Positions 31,346 through 42,350 of a stretch of 64,000 nt of DNA are shown piece after piece (position 1 is the stretch's first letter; the number at the start of each line of letters is the position of its first letter). The stretch comes from Coenobita brevimanus (lineage: Eukaryota > Arthropoda > Malacostraca > Decapoda > Coenobitidae). The position numbers and the translations under genes were made by a program. The notes under the pieces are model-generated. The model had not been told where the DNA came from, did no database searches, and saw nothing but the letters and a program-made list of their open reading frames with translations. Location: contig CM064657.1 in assembly GCA_032717465.1 (NCBI GenBank), positions 22,882,348-22,946,347 on the forward strand, in the 5' to 3' direction.

Positions 31346-32045
31346 AGATCAAGTGAAGATCACTTTCACCAAGAAACAAAGTGCTCCCAACAAAGAACCA
31401 CATGAACTTTAGCACAAGATTCACCCCACCCTTTCAGTCATTTGCTACACCATCCCCCACGACAGAGAAAAAAAAAATGATTTTTTTTTTAACATTACAC
31501 GCAATGTGTGAAAAACTTCCCCTCTCCTCCACCACTACAGCCATTCAGTCCAAAACCATCAGCCAGATAGCATCTATAAACTTCCACCATACCTGTATAA
31601 TCATCTTACAGAAACTGCTCAGCCGGGATTTTCTTAAGGGGGGTTCAACACTATTATTAAGACCCTGGATACACAAAACACATCATTAGTTAAGGCTCTC
31701 AGGGTCCCTCATGTGAGTTCTGGCACTATTGCTACAGAGAATAAGATATTACTTCTTGGCCTTAATATCCACCATACACAGATATTTGGGTCTGGCACCT
31801 TACCCTGTCCATAATGTATGGCCATTGTAAAATTTGTACAGCTACAGCTGATGCCAGGTCTTTGTTCAGTGAACAGCAGGGACCATCAGAAATGACTTAG
31901 TAATCAGCAGCCAGTCACAAGATTATATGGCACCAACAGAAATCTGGGGATGAGGGCAGTATCAAAGCCGTGACATGTTTTTCTGCAGCCAAAACATCTC
32001 TCCTTGGATCTTTTAAGAGTGAAATATGTGAGTAATAGAGGTGCT

Positions 32046-32075
32046 GATAATGATGTGGAATTCCACATCATTATC
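32046..32075. repeat. Perfect 30-bp palindrome
   Basis: GATAATGATGTGGAA is followed immediately by its reverse complement with no spacer. It lies just inside the left arm edge, in the loop of the large inverted repeat. Confidence 0.95.
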
Positions 32076-33597
32076 ATCTTATTTTGAGTGAGGGACTGGT
32101 GTCAAATATTGCTCGATGTTCAGTGCAAGATGGATCCTTGTACATTTTACTGCTAGTGTTTCTGCAGGTCTTGTACTTTTGACTGTGATTTGGGAGTCAA
32201 CAGGAATCTCACTGCACAATACCTGTGTCTGATACAATTTATTTAGCTGCAGCACCTCTATTACTCACGTATTTCACTCTTAAAAGATCCAAGGAGAGAC
32301 GTTTTGGCTGCAGAAAAACATGTCACGGCTTTGTTACTGCCCTCATCCCCAGATTTCTGTCGGTGCCATATAATCTTGTGACCAGCTGCTGATTCCTAAG
32401 TCATTTCTGATGGTCCCTGTTGTTCACTAAACAAAGACCTGGCATCAGCTGTTGCTGTACAAGTTTTACAATGGCCATACATTATGCACAGGGTAAGGTG
32501 CCAGACCCAAATATCTGTGTATGGTGGATATTAAGGCCAAGAAGTAATATCTTATTCTCTGTAGCAATGGTGCCAGAATTCACATGAGGGACCCTGAGAG
32601 ACTTAACTAATGATGTGTTTTATGTATCCAGGGTCTAATACTACTGCTGAACCCCCCTAAGAAAATCCCGGCTGAGCAGTTTCTGTAAGATGATTATATG
32701 CTGGAAGTTTATAGAAGATGCTATCTGGCTGAAGGTTTTGGGCTGAATGGCTGTGGTGGTGGAGGAGAGGGGAACTTTTTCACACATTGCCTGTAATGTT
32801 GAAAAAATTTTCATTTTTTGTTTCTCTGTCGTGTAGCAAATGACTGAAAGGGTGGGATGAACCTTGTGCTAAAGTTCATGCGGTTCTTTGTTGGGAGCGT
32901 TTTGTTTCTTGGTGAAAGTGATCTTCATTTGATCTGAATCTCCCCCTCTGTATAACCTCCCAATTCTTTATTGCCCCATCATGAACACAGAGCCTTGACA
33001 CAAGCTACTTAATCCTGACATTTAAAGTGACCAGTTCTCCTCCCTGAGTGGCATCATGCAAGCGATGAATCCCAACCAGTCCTAAGCTGTAAACCCTTCT
33101 AGGCCACAACCAGTCAGAGTGCCTTAACCCTCAAGGCTATCAGGTATCCATTTGGTATATGGTTCCCACCCAATGTAGGAACTGTTTCTTGGTTAACAAT
33201 AAAACTATCTGGCTCTTCACTCAGTGTTAAGTGACATCAAGACAGCACTACATCATGTGAGTGGATACTGATTGCCACCATATACCAACTTTGTACATTC
33301 TGTTATTATTTGGGGGGCTCCATTCAAACTTTAAGTTTTCCAAGTTTGTGGGTGATAAGGTGTGAATGTTAACAGAGCACTGATGTTTCAGAGCACTGAG
33401 TCTACAAGAAGTCATTCCACTGATGTTTCAGAACAGAGTTTACAAGAGGTCTTTGCAATTATGTTTCAGAGCACTAAGTTTACAGGAGGTTTTTGCACTC
33501 ATGTTTGTGTAATGAAAAAAAAATCATGTGCCAGATCAAAAGTAAGCCCATTAATTTTGACATGTCATTTGAAAGGGAGTGACTGGCAAACCCTTTA

Positions 33598-33829
33598 TTG
33601 GTGGCCTTCTTGTATTTAATGCTGTTAATATAAAAATTCAAACACAAAATTCTAAAAGTCCGGATAAGCTTTCCAAGTACGTGTGTTGGTTCCTTTTAAC
33701 ATAGATGCACTGGATATCACGGTCTTAGATGAATTACTTCATATCTGTAACCCTTCATAATATCATTCTATTGAAGTCCATGTATTCATTATCAATTAAG
33801 GCAGTACGTTGTCAGGATGAGTATCATTT
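33598..33829. other. No recognisable feature
   Basis: A/T-rich sequence with no supported ORF or repeat. Confidence 0.35.
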
Positions 33830-34470
33830 AATGCATTTGGTATTCTTCTAGCTTTCTTTCCTTCATTCTTTCCTCGTCCTTCTCCCTACGGGTGACTTTA
33901 CACTCCCTCTTCTGTCTTTCATTCCTCCATTCTTTCCTTTTCCTTCTGCCTATGGGTGACTCTACACAGAGTGACAAGCCAAATGGTTTCCTGTACACCA
34001 GGAATCTATTTACTACGCTGGGTGGTAACCATATAACCAAATTTTGGCGCCTGGTAGTTTAGTGGGTAATTATTGTGCTCCAGTCGGATTGAGCCGGTGA
34101 AGGTTTATATCCAAGGGATGGTTGGGGTTTATTGCTCACGTAATGCCACTTAGGGATGAGTGAGGTTGGTCAAAAAATAAAAAATAAAATAAAATAATTT
34201 GGTTTTACGCCAGGTATCCCCGAAGGGCTAAGGCGTTGCCCCTGGGTAGAGGACTTTTGGACTGGAGCGTGTAGCATTTTATGACCGGATGCCCTTCCTG
34301 ATGTCTACCATTGACCCTTGGGTGGATTCGATCCTCCGACCCTTCGGTCAGAGCGGAGCGCTCTAACCCACTGAGCCACGGCCACTCTCATCTTAAATGT
34401 CAGGACCAACTGCCTAGCCCCGGGCTCCTACGCTCCTTATGGGGCAACGTAGGATTGGATGATGGATGGA
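33830..34470 (+). mobile_element. S-family retroposon, nearly complete, interrupted by a tRNA-SINE
   Basis: The pyrimidine-rich front (CCTTCATTCTTTCC) is followed by GGTAACCATATAACCAAATT, a tRNA-like part (CCTGGTAGTTTAGTGGGTAA, then GGTTTATATCC about 45 bp later), the body, and the 3' end GGGGCAACGTAGGATTGG with GGAT repeats at about 34470. A SINE (34172-34382) splits it between GAGGTTGGTC and CACTCTCATC. Confidence 0.75.
34172..34382 (-). mobile_element. tRNA-derived SINE
   Basis: On the minus strand it starts GCCGTGGCTCAGTGGGTTAG (A-box) and has the B-box-like GGATCGAATCC about 45 bp later, so the head is tRNA-like. The body reads GGAAGGGCATCCGGTCATAA and the tail is A/T-rich (TTATTTTATTTTTTATTTT). 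It interrupts an S-family element. Confidence 0.88.
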
Positions 34471-34590
34471 TGTATGGTATTTTACTTGCACAGCAGGGCC
34501 CTGCTGTGGTTAAACTATCTCTAGAAGCTTAGCGACATGCTGATTAGGTGGGAGTATGAGAGAGTAACAGGCCGCCACCTGATTCGCAAG
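34471..34590. other. No recognisable feature
   Basis: Short unassigned spacer between the S element and the 3' end of the CR1/L2-like LINE. Confidence 0.3.
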
Positions 34591-34995
34591 TTTGTATGTG
34601 TGTGTGTTCTTACCTTACCTAATTGTATCTTTACAGGAATGAGTCAAGCTTGTACTGTCCCGTGTCTTAAATCATATTTATCGTACATATCCTTAAATTT
34701 GTGAATTTTTTGGCACACACTATTTCATTCGGTAGTGCATTCCATTGATCCATTGCTCTGTTTGGGAAACTGAATTTCCTTACGTCTTTATCACCTCTCT
34801 TCTTATGCAGTTTTTTGCAGTGTCCTCTTGCTGATGCTTCCCCGTATGTTAAGTAATCATTTACGTCATTTTCTCCTTCCCTGATATGCATTTATATAGC
34901 ATTATTATGTCACCTCTTTTCCTTCTCTCCTGTAGTGTTGATAGATTCAGTTTATTTAGTCTTTATTCATAGCCTAGATCCCTTAAGCTTGGTAT

Positions 34996-36120
34996 TCATC
35001 TTGTAGCGGCCCTTTGACCTTTTTCAATCTTGTCTATGTGTTTTTTGAGATGAGGACTCCAGACTACTGATGCATACTCCAGAGTTGGTCTGATGAATGA
35101 TGTTATTATCCTTCTTAGCTTGTCTTCATTTATGTATGTGAATGCTATTCTCATATTTGCAAGCAGTGTATACATGTTCCGTACCTTCTCACTGATGTGG
35201 TCAGCCGGAGATAGTCTGTTATTGATAATCACACCTAGGTCCTTCTCTCTTTCTGATGTGTGTAGGGTTTTATTTCCTAATGTATAATCCCAATCAGGTC
35301 TTTTTCCACTTTTACCAAACTTGATTACATGACACTTGTCCACATTGAATTCCATTTGCCATGTATTACTCCATTCATGAAGTTTATGTAATTCTTCTTG
35401 TAGCTCTTTACAAGAGTCTGTGTTAGTAATTCTCCTTTGTATTTTTGCATCATCTGCAAAGATACAGTATTTAGATAGCTTTCATTTCCAGTGTTACTGT
35501 TTATATCAATTATATACACTAAAAACATGATTGGTGCCAGCACTGAACCCTGTGGTACTCCACTAGTCACTTCTTTCCATGATGAGTAGTTTCTCCTTAG
35601 TACTGTTCTCATTTCTCTTTTTATGAGAAAATCTTGCATCCAACAAAACAGTTTGCCTCAAATTCCTCCTTGATGGTACAGTTTCCATAAAAGTCTTTGG
35701 TGTGGTACTGTGTCAAATGCTTTCTTGAAATCTAAATAGATACTGTCCACCCATCCTTCTCTTTCCTGTATTGTGTCTGTTACTCTGTCATAGTAGCTCA
35801 ACAGATTAGTAACACATGATTTTCCTTTTCTGAAACCAAACTGTCTTTCTGTTATCATACTGTGTTCTTCTAGATGATTTACCCAAGCTTTTCTTATAAG
35901 CTTTTCTAATACCTTGCTTGTGATACTGGTCGGTAGTTGAGTGGATTTTGTCTATTCCCTTTCTTGAATAAGGGGACAATATTTGCTTTCTTCCAAATAT
36001 CAGGTAGTTTACCCTGACTCAAGGATTTCTTGAAAATTAAAAATAATGGTTTACTTAACTCCTTTGCACATTCTCGTAGCACCCAACATGAAATTTCATC
36101 AGGACCATTAGATTTTCCTG
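34996..36120 (-). pseudogene. CR1/L2-like reverse transcriptase, broken
   Basis: Pieces in order: QFGFRKGKSCVTNLLSYYD and YLDFKKAFDTVPHQRLLWKL (35858-35658), TSGVPQGSVLAPIMFLVY (35639-35325), a FADDAK-type catalytic box in another frame at about 35450, then KCHVIKFGKSGKRPDW and EREKDLGVIINNRLSPADH (35355-34996). Upstream an in-frame part encodes NYRPVS-type sequence up to about 36120, where the S insert cuts it off. At least three frame changes are needed to read it. Confidence 0.85.
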
Positions 36121-36189
36121 TCTAATTTACTTAACTTCTCCTGTATTACTTTTTCTGATATTTGTATATCTGGTAGTATGTGTGGACAT

Positions 36190-36566
36190 TGGTGGTAGGT
36201 GGTGGCGACCATCATCCACTCACTTGATGTAGTGCTGCCTACTTCTTCCTTAGCCTTTATCATTCTTTTTCTGTGCCTCCCCTCCTCTCTTCCTATTTCT
36301 CGCATCTTTCCTGTCACTTCTTATTGCTTTTCTTTCCTTTACAGGTGGCTTTACATTGAGTGACAAGTCAATTAGTTTCCTGTAAGCCAAGAAACCATTT
36401 ACAACGCTGGGTGGTAACCATATAACCAAACCATACGTGCTCCCTACGTGTCAACAAGTGGGTTGGTGGAGGGTTAGTGCCCCTCCCCTTAAAACAAATA
36501 ACTCAAAGTCAAATGGCCACCCCTTAAGGGATTATGGTGTCTGGCAATAGACAGATAGATAGATAG
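36190..36566 (+). mobile_element. S-type retroposon with LINE-R-like 3' end
   Basis: A 12-bp target duplication, ATGTGTGGACAT, lies at 36178-36189 and 36567-36578. The front resembles other S copies (ATCCACTCACTTGATGTAGT, GGTGGTAACCATATAACCAA). The 3' end differs from the GGAT-tailed copies: GGCCACCCCTTAAGGGATTA, then GTGTCTGGCAATAGACAGA and GATA repeats. That end matches the 3' end of LINE R4 (GGCGTCTGGCAATAAATAGA). Confidence 0.88.
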
Positions 36567-36625
36567 ATGTGTGGACATGCATGTTCCACATAGTCCCTCT
36601 CAAAATTTTTTTCTTCCGTAAAAAC

Positions 36626-37054
36626 TCACTGGAAATTCTTATTTAGTGCTTCACAAATACCTTTCTCTTGTGTATAGGCGATTCCCTTGTCCGTAATGGA
36701 TTGTATTATATCTTTTACTTTGGTTTTGCTTCTGCTGTAGCTGTAAAATAGCTTTGGTTGATCACTACTTTTATTTATTATATCCTCCTCAAACTGTTTT
36801 TGGGCTTCCCTCCGTATTCTTGTATAATCGTTTCTTGTCTGTTTGTAATTATTATATGTCCTTTCACTATTGTGTCTTCTGTATCTATTCCACAGCAAAT
36901 CTCTTCTTTCTTTTGATTTTTTACATTCTGTATTGAACCATTTCTGTATTTTCTTATCTGCTTTGTGCTGTGGGATGTACTTCTGGACTCCTATTTCATA
37001 AAATTCACAGAATTTTTTATATCCATTTCCATTGCCAGACGCCATGTATCCCAA
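36626..37054 (-). pseudogene. CR1/L2-like LINE linker region
   Basis: A basic, helical segment between endonuclease and RT: KSKERRDLLWNRYRRHNSER, then RREAQKQFEEDIINKSSD and LFYSYSRSKTKVKD. This is the standard inter-domain part of CR1-group ORF2. Confidence 0.75.
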
Positions 37055-37128
37055 ACGGGGTGGTCAAGGGCTTAGAGTTAATTGTTTTACAGGGAGGGCC
37101 ACTAATCCTCCACCAACCCCACTTGACA
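37031..37128 (-). mobile_element. Truncated S-type retroposon
   Basis: On the minus strand: GTTGTCAAGTGGGGTTGGTG, then ACCACCCCGTTTGGG and GGCGTCTGGCAATGG. This is the same 3' module as the insert at 36190-36566, in opposite orientation, inserted into the linker/endonuclease region of the LINE. Confidence 0.65.
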
Positions 37129-37202
37129 ACATTTAAATCTTGTCCTCTAAGCTCATTTTCCCAATCAAAGAAATACTTCTCTAGGTCTTGATAATTTCCC
37201 TT

Positions 37203-38041
37203 TTAATAGTTTAGGCTCTTTTTGTAACTTTCATTGCTGTTAACTGTGTCATATGCTATCCTGAAGTTGTAATTTAGTACTGCATGATCACTTTTGCCGA
37301 GTGGAGGGTGATATATTAAACTGTCAATATCATTTTCTTGCCTAGTAAATATGAGATCTAGCATTGAAGGTACATCGACTCCTCTTTTTCTGATGGTTTC
37401 CCTCATATGTTGCTTTAGGAAAACTCTTGCACGGGATCCAGGAGCTTTTGGTCCCAACAGCTTTCTTGGCTAATTATATCTAGAGTATTCCAATTTATAT
37501 TTGTATTAAACTCTCCAGTTAGTATAATTCTTTCTGATTTCTCTTCCATTTTATGTAGTAATCCTCTTAAACTCTGAATTGTACTCTCTGCCAGGTCCTC
37601 ATATTCGTCTCTTTCCCATGCGTTTGATCTGGGTGGCATGTACAAATTGGTTACAATTACTTTGCCTTCAGATGTGTTGATCTCTGCTGCAATCAGTTCT
37701 ACTTGTGAGGGTATATCTAGTTTTATTTCATTGACTTTTAGAATTTTCTTAGTTAATATTATAATTCCTCCTCCTTTTTTTAAGTTTCTATCTCTTCTCC
37801 ATATATTGTATTCCTCTAAGTTTAGTATGTCATTGGATATCCTTGGTGTTAATTTTGTTTCAGTTAGGCATATTATATGTGGTTCATTTTCTCTGACATA
37901 ATCATTCATCTTTAGTAATTTAGATACCATTCCATCCACATTTGAGTACATCAATATTATCATCTTGTTTATATACTTCTCATGACATGGTTCTACTACC
38001 TTCCTCCTTTTTATTCCTTCCTGTTTATGTACCACTTTCAT
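37203..38041 (-). pseudogene. CR1/L2-like APE endonuclease, frameshifted
   Basis: APE signatures in order: LMYSNVDGMVSK (N motif), IICLTETKLTP (E motif), GGGIIILTKK, VTNLYMPPRSN, RIILTGEFNTN (D/N motif, with Asp replaced by Glu in GEFN) and, in another frame, LIYHPPLGKSDHAVLNYNF (SDH). The break lies near 37430. The domain normally nicks target DNA; here it is split. Confidence 0.85.
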
Positions 38042-39013
38042 ACCTGCAATCCTATTACTTTGTAAAAAAAAATGTTCTCTTCTGATCTTCCCTCATTTTT
38101 TGTTTTTGCTTCCTCCCTCTTCTCTTTCAGTAGTTCCTGTTCCTCTTGTGTTAGGCATCTTTTTATCCATACATTTTTGAACTCTTTTTCCATAAGATTC
38201 TTTGCATTTTTTAGTATCTCCTCCACGGTGTTTACACTCTGGAAAGTTACCACCTTTACGGTAGAGGTCTTGGTCTTGACTTGCTTTTCTCGTATTTCCC
38301 TAACCTTTTGTGTTCCTCTGTCTTTACTACAGATTTCCTCTGATACTTCTTTCAATAAGCTCATTACATTTGCCATCTCCTTTTTGTCTCTTGTGATCTT
38401 GTTTTTTACTTCTTCCTCTTCTATACCAGTGATTACTATAGATTTGTTGATATCTACTGAATCTCTGACTAACTTTGGATTGTTTTGGATTATTCTTTTT
38501 ACTTCCTTTTTAATGCTTTTTTCTTCCACCCTTGTTTCTAAGTCTTTCTTTACTTTCACCATTTCAGCATACGTGGTTTCCACATCATTTTTGTAGCTTT
38601 GCACAGCTTCATTCACCCGTGTTATCTTCTCTTCAATATCACTGTTCTGGTCTATCAGACTGCTTACTTGCCTAATTGTCTCTGTATCATTTTTGAACTC
38701 TTCCATAATACTCTCGTAATTGACTACTGTACTTGCCATTTCACTCATTTTCCTCCTAAGTGTACTCAGTTTTGATGGTTGTGTCTTTCTTGTTGACCTC
38801 CCTTCCTAGTTTTTCTAATTCTTCCTTTTGCAAGTGCATCTGCTTCTTTATTTCATCAATTTCATTCTGGAAAGCCATCTCCAGTTTATGTACACGTTCA
38901 ACCAGTCTATTGTGAGTCTCCATTTCAACCAGTTCTTGATAGAAATCATCATCTTGCTTTCTACCTTTATCCCTTTTCTTTTCCAAATTTGCTTTACTTA
39001 AGTATGTGGCCAT
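38038..39013 (-). pseudogene. LINE ORF1-type coiled-coil protein
   Basis: Two open pieces, 39013-38756 and 38748-38038, in different frames. The first has heptad-like ELVEMETHNRLVERVHKLEM and KKQMHLQKEELEKLGRE. The second continues coiled coil (EEKITRVNEAVQSYKNDVE), then a globular RRM-like part (SIVITGIEEEEVKNK, VVTFQSVNTVEEILKNA, VWIKRCLTQEEQELLK). This layout, coiled coil followed by a small RNA-binding fold, is known for ORF1 of L1/CR1-like LINEs. A frameshift at about 38750 breaks it. Confidence 0.75.
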
Positions 39014-39227
39014 TTTGCAATACTAAAAGCACAGAGTACTTACATTCCCTGGGGCAGTTGTAGTCTAAACAAACAATCAGCTGACTAAGTGCATTCTTTC
39101 GCTGCTCGGTTCTCTTTTCTGTTTGAACAAGTCTTGTTTAAACTTCTTTTTTTTTAATAATAAAAAATCATTTAGTCTAACCTTGTACAGAGCTTGACTC
39201 ATATAAAGATACTAATTTAGGTAATGC

Positions 39228-39513
39228 CACTGGCCGTGCTGGCTCGGTATGGAGCTGCTGTAATTTACCGGGTCGGTCAGGATCACTTGATGGTCGTGAT
39301 CGTCAGCTTTTACCCTCCCGGAAGGGAGCTGAAAGCTCATATAGTCCGATCTAAAGGCAAGGCTGTGACCTTTACACACGCACACACCCGTCCCCTTGCT
39401 CAAGGGGGACAGTAACCACCCACTTCGTCAGTGAAACTTTTCGCAACCTGAGCGAGGCGCGAACTCCCGTCCACCAGTTGGCAAGCGGGAACGTTATCAC
39501 TGCACCAGCGAGC
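39228..39513 (-). mobile_element. tRNA-derived SINE beside (GT)n
   Basis: On the minus strand: CTCGCTGGTGCAGTGATAAC (A-box-like), then GGGAGTTCGCGCC (B-box-like) about 35 bp on, and a body ending near CCGAGCCAGCACGGCCAGTG. A (GT)n run (39513-39536) lies at its 5' edge. It belongs to a different tRNA-SINE family from the other three. Confidence 0.78.
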
Positions 39514-39602
39514 GGTGTGTGTGTGTGTGTGTGTGTAATAAATACCTTTTCAGGTAGACCTGATGAGGCAGACAAACTGCTTGCTGCTTCACTTACTAAG
39601 GT

Positions 39603-39897
39603 CTAGTGGGTCTCAGCTTTCATTCACCACATCCCCCCTTCCCACACACACACCGAGAAACCTTCAATATCCTCATGGCCTTCATCAGCTTTTTCTCATG
39701 TCTCGACAGTTAATGAATATTAAGCTAATCAGACTTGAATGTAACCGTTTTCTTTTTTAATTTACTGGAGGACACATTCTTTACTGTCAAGTCAAAAGAA
39801 TAACAAAGATATTTAAAAATGTCTGCATATTCTTAAACAATAGCCGACAGTGGCTACCCTATCTTGCCGTGGCCCCCATTTTGAGGACCATTGTCTT
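39603..39897. mobile_element. Possible hAT-like MITE
   Basis: The right end in reverse complement, CAATGGTCCTCAAAATGGGG, resembles hAT tips (CAGTGGTTCTCAA type). The left end, AGTGGGTCTCAGCTTTCATT, is a weak inverted match. No clear 8-bp duplication is visible, so this is tentative. Confidence 0.3.
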
Positions 39898-40532
39898 AGT
39901 AATCTGGCAAGCCAGAGCTTATTACCTGCATGGATTATATTTTCACATTTTACGCAGTTATAGTACAATAAGACAAAACTTCTTGATCATCAGGAAGCTG
40001 GTTGAATAAATCGTTTACTTTTCAAGTTATACAATTGTTTTACATAAGTATAAAAAAAAAAATATATATGAGGCTGATGGCAGTGTGACCAAAAGCACTG
40101 GAACAAGGTCGAGGCAGTGGAATATGTAATTCCATTCCTACCATTTTTTATGGTATACTTTTGTGTACCGCATTGTGGGCTAAGTTATACCATTATCGTA
40201 ACACTTGTGAATGCCATAATCCTGTACCATAATGACTCGTTCTGAAGCTGGAAAAAAAAAAAGTAGGGATGGTATTACAAGCCATTTTAATGCCTTGACA
40301 TTGTTCTAGTGGTTTTTGGCGCACTGCCATCCCTACATCGTCGCACATTTTATAAAGTGTAATTTATACTTGTTTTACTGACTTTTAAAAATTGTCTTTA
40401 CGTATGAAAGCTGAAGGTTTTTGTTAGTTATTCAACTAAAGAGCGCAGTAGTAGCGAAGGGATTCATGAAGGCCAACCCACTGCCGTTCGAAAAATCTCT
40501 CATGTTGAATTAAATCAGCTTGAGATAATAAG
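39898..40532. other. No recognisable feature
   Basis: A/T-rich, non-coding by eye, with short homopolymers. Confidence 0.35.
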
Positions 40533-40805
40533 AAGGAGCACTGGAAGAGCACAACACCCGCGCACACCGTGCAAAGAGCACTGAGAGAGCACAACACCTG
40601 CGCGCGCCGTGCAAGGAGCACTGAGAGGGCACAACACCCACGCGCGCCGTGCAAGGAGCACTGAGGGAGCACAACACCCACGCGCGCCGTGCAAGGAGCA
40701 CTGAGAGAGCACAACACCCACGCGTGCCGTGCAAGGAGCACTGAGAGGGCACAACACCCACACACGCCGTGCAAGGAGCACTGAGAGAGCACAACACCCA
40801 CGTGC
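40533..40805. repeat. 40-bp minisatellite, about 7 copies
   Basis: The unit is GCAAGGAGCACTGAGAGAGC followed by ACAACACCCACGCGCGCCGT, with small variations at a few positions. Since 40 is not a multiple of three, all three minus-strand frames stay open (cysteine/alanine-rich repeats). I read these as shadows, not genes. Confidence 0.95.
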
Positions 40806-40978
40806 GTAGTACAGTCGATCATGACGGAAGATTTTATCTAGCCCTGTGCCCTAGACATTTGACAGATTGTTTTGAAACTTGAAATACAGGAGTATTTATT
40901 TATTTATTTTTATTTTATTTTTTTTAATGCAAGGAAGAAGGAACCAAACGCCAGAAGCCCACAAACCGTTCCTTCCAG

Positions 40979-41003
40979 GAAAAAAAAAAAAAAAAAAAAA
41001 AAA
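40979..41003. repeat. Poly-A tract at a LINE 3' end
   Basis: About 24 A lie just left of the jockey-like LINE, with A/T-rich sequence before it (40900-40930). Confidence 0.7.
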
Positions 41004-41009
41004 GAGCCA

Positions 41010-42269
41010 AATTCAAGATCCGTTCATTTCGAGTTGCCTGGGCACACTGCGTTTGAAAGATTGGAGATCATAGGAAGTAGGAAATAGAGATAGAGGGAGA
41101 CAGTTCCAGAGTTGACCTGTTGCATAAATAAAGGACTGGGAGTTACGGTTAAGTCCTAACTCTTGCATTAGATAATTGGACAGAAAAGGGATGAGAGTTT
41201 GTTGCTCTATGGGTGCTACGTGCCCATTGTAGAGGTTGAGGGATGCAAGCAGACAGTTCAGAGGACCAGTGACAGAAAAGAGGTAAAGATGCAACAGTGC
41301 AGTGAAAAGACAGAGATTGAAGGGAGCCAGTAAGAGGAGGAGAGTTAATGAAACGAAAAGCCTTTGACTCCACCTTGTTGAGAAGAGCTGTACTGTATGT
41401 GGAGAGCCTTCCCACACATGAGAGTTGTACTCTACACAGGGGCAAATAAAACACATGTATTTAGTCAACAACTGTGTGGGGGGAAAGAAGGTTACGGAGT
41501 CGGCTTAGCACACCTAATCTCTTGGAAGCAGATTTTACAAGAGATGTAATATGATATTTCCAAGATAAATCCCGAGAGAATGAAACCCCAAGTATGTTTA
41601 AGGATGATGCAGGATTGAGCTGGACATTATTAAACATTAGTCGGTACTCCTGTGGAAGATTTTGTTGGGTTGATAGGTGTAAGAACTGAGTCTTTGATGC
41701 ATTAAAAACAAGATTACTTTTACCCCAGTATGAGATACAAGCCGAGTCGGACATTAGGTGTGCCATAGCCTCATCTCTTGTTTGTTAAAGTAACTGTCAA
41801 GATGGACGTTGCGGGAACTGATTGGAAAGGTGAAGGGTGGAATCATCAATGTATGAGTGGATAGGGTTAGATTCACAGCTCAGAAGGTAATTGATGAATA
41901 AAAGAGAGTTGGTGATAGGACAGAGCCCTAAGGAACACCACTGTTGATAGATCTAGGAAAAGAACAGTGGCCATCTAAACAGCAGCTATAGAATGACCAG
42001 AAAGAAAGCTATACATGAAGGCACAGACAGAAGGATAGAAACCATAAGAGGGCAGTTTGGAAATTATAGATTAATGCCAGACTCGGTCAAAAGCCATTGA
42101 AATGTCAAGAGCAATAGCAAAGCTTTTGCCAGTCACGAAATGAGGATGACCTGGAGTCTGAAAGGTAGGTGAGAAGATAGCCAGTGGACCATCCCTGACA
42201 GAACCCATACTGACTATCAGAAAGAAGGTTGTGATAGGAACGATGCTTTAAAATTTTTCTGTTAAGAAT
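41010..42269 (-). pseudogene. Jockey-like LINE, RT C-terminal part (J1, 3' half)
   Basis: The minus strand carries NRKILKHRSYHNLLSDSQYG and a broken RT palm, then NLVFNASKTQFLHLSTQQ, LNILGVSFSRDLSWKYHIT, SASKRLGVLSRLRNLLSPH and the C-terminal LSNARVRT-type region. Multiple stops and shifts are present. The element continues at 51231-52800; a Gypsy retrotransposon has been inserted at 42269/51226. Confidence 0.85.
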
Positions 42270-42350
42270 TGAAATAAGAGATGGGTATGGGGTAGTACCA
42301 AGGGGAAACCATATAGATGCGTGACAAGAGAACGAGTGACTGAGACAAGA

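Larger units (their letters stand above)
30669..33597. repeat. Nearly 3 kb inverted repeat
   Basis: The left arm (30669-32046) and right arm (32250-33597) are reverse complements with scattered differences, separated by about 200 bp. The outer edges read TAAAGAGTTTGCCAGTCACT and, reversed, TAAAGGGTTTGCCAGTCACT; the inner edges read GAGTAATAGAGGTGCTG and CAGCACCTCTATTACTC. Each arm contains an S-family retroposon in mirror orientation and the poly-T/A tract (longer in the left arm, 30747-30771). Small indels, for example in the repeated GTGCTCTGAAACAT segment, show the arms have diverged. No convincing protein is encoded. Confidence 0.93.
34595..39110 (-). mobile_element. CR1/L2-like LINE, two ORFs, decayed
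   Basis: On the minus strand the order is ORF1 (39013-38038), APE endonuclease (38041-37203), linker (37054-36626), RT (about 36120-34996) and the 3' end at about 34600 (ATTAGGTAAGGTAAG). It is about 4.5 kb including two retroposon inserts (36190-36566, 37031-37128). Many stops and shifts make it inactive. A 5' leader runs to about 39110. The 3' region read as protein (L-x4-RRKRGD) is the CR1-group type. Confidence 0.85.

Noticed and set aside
30669..33597. Inverted repeat as a simple assembly or amplification artefact
   Set aside because: The arms differ by point changes and indels along their length, which a recent artefact would not show; read support is still worth checking.
40533..40805. 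CRISPR-like regular array
   Set aside because: The whole 40-bp unit repeats with no unique spacers, and the context is eukaryotic.
40436..40822. Three overlapping cysteine-rich minus-strand ORFs
   Set aside because: They are the three frames of a 40-bp minisatellite.
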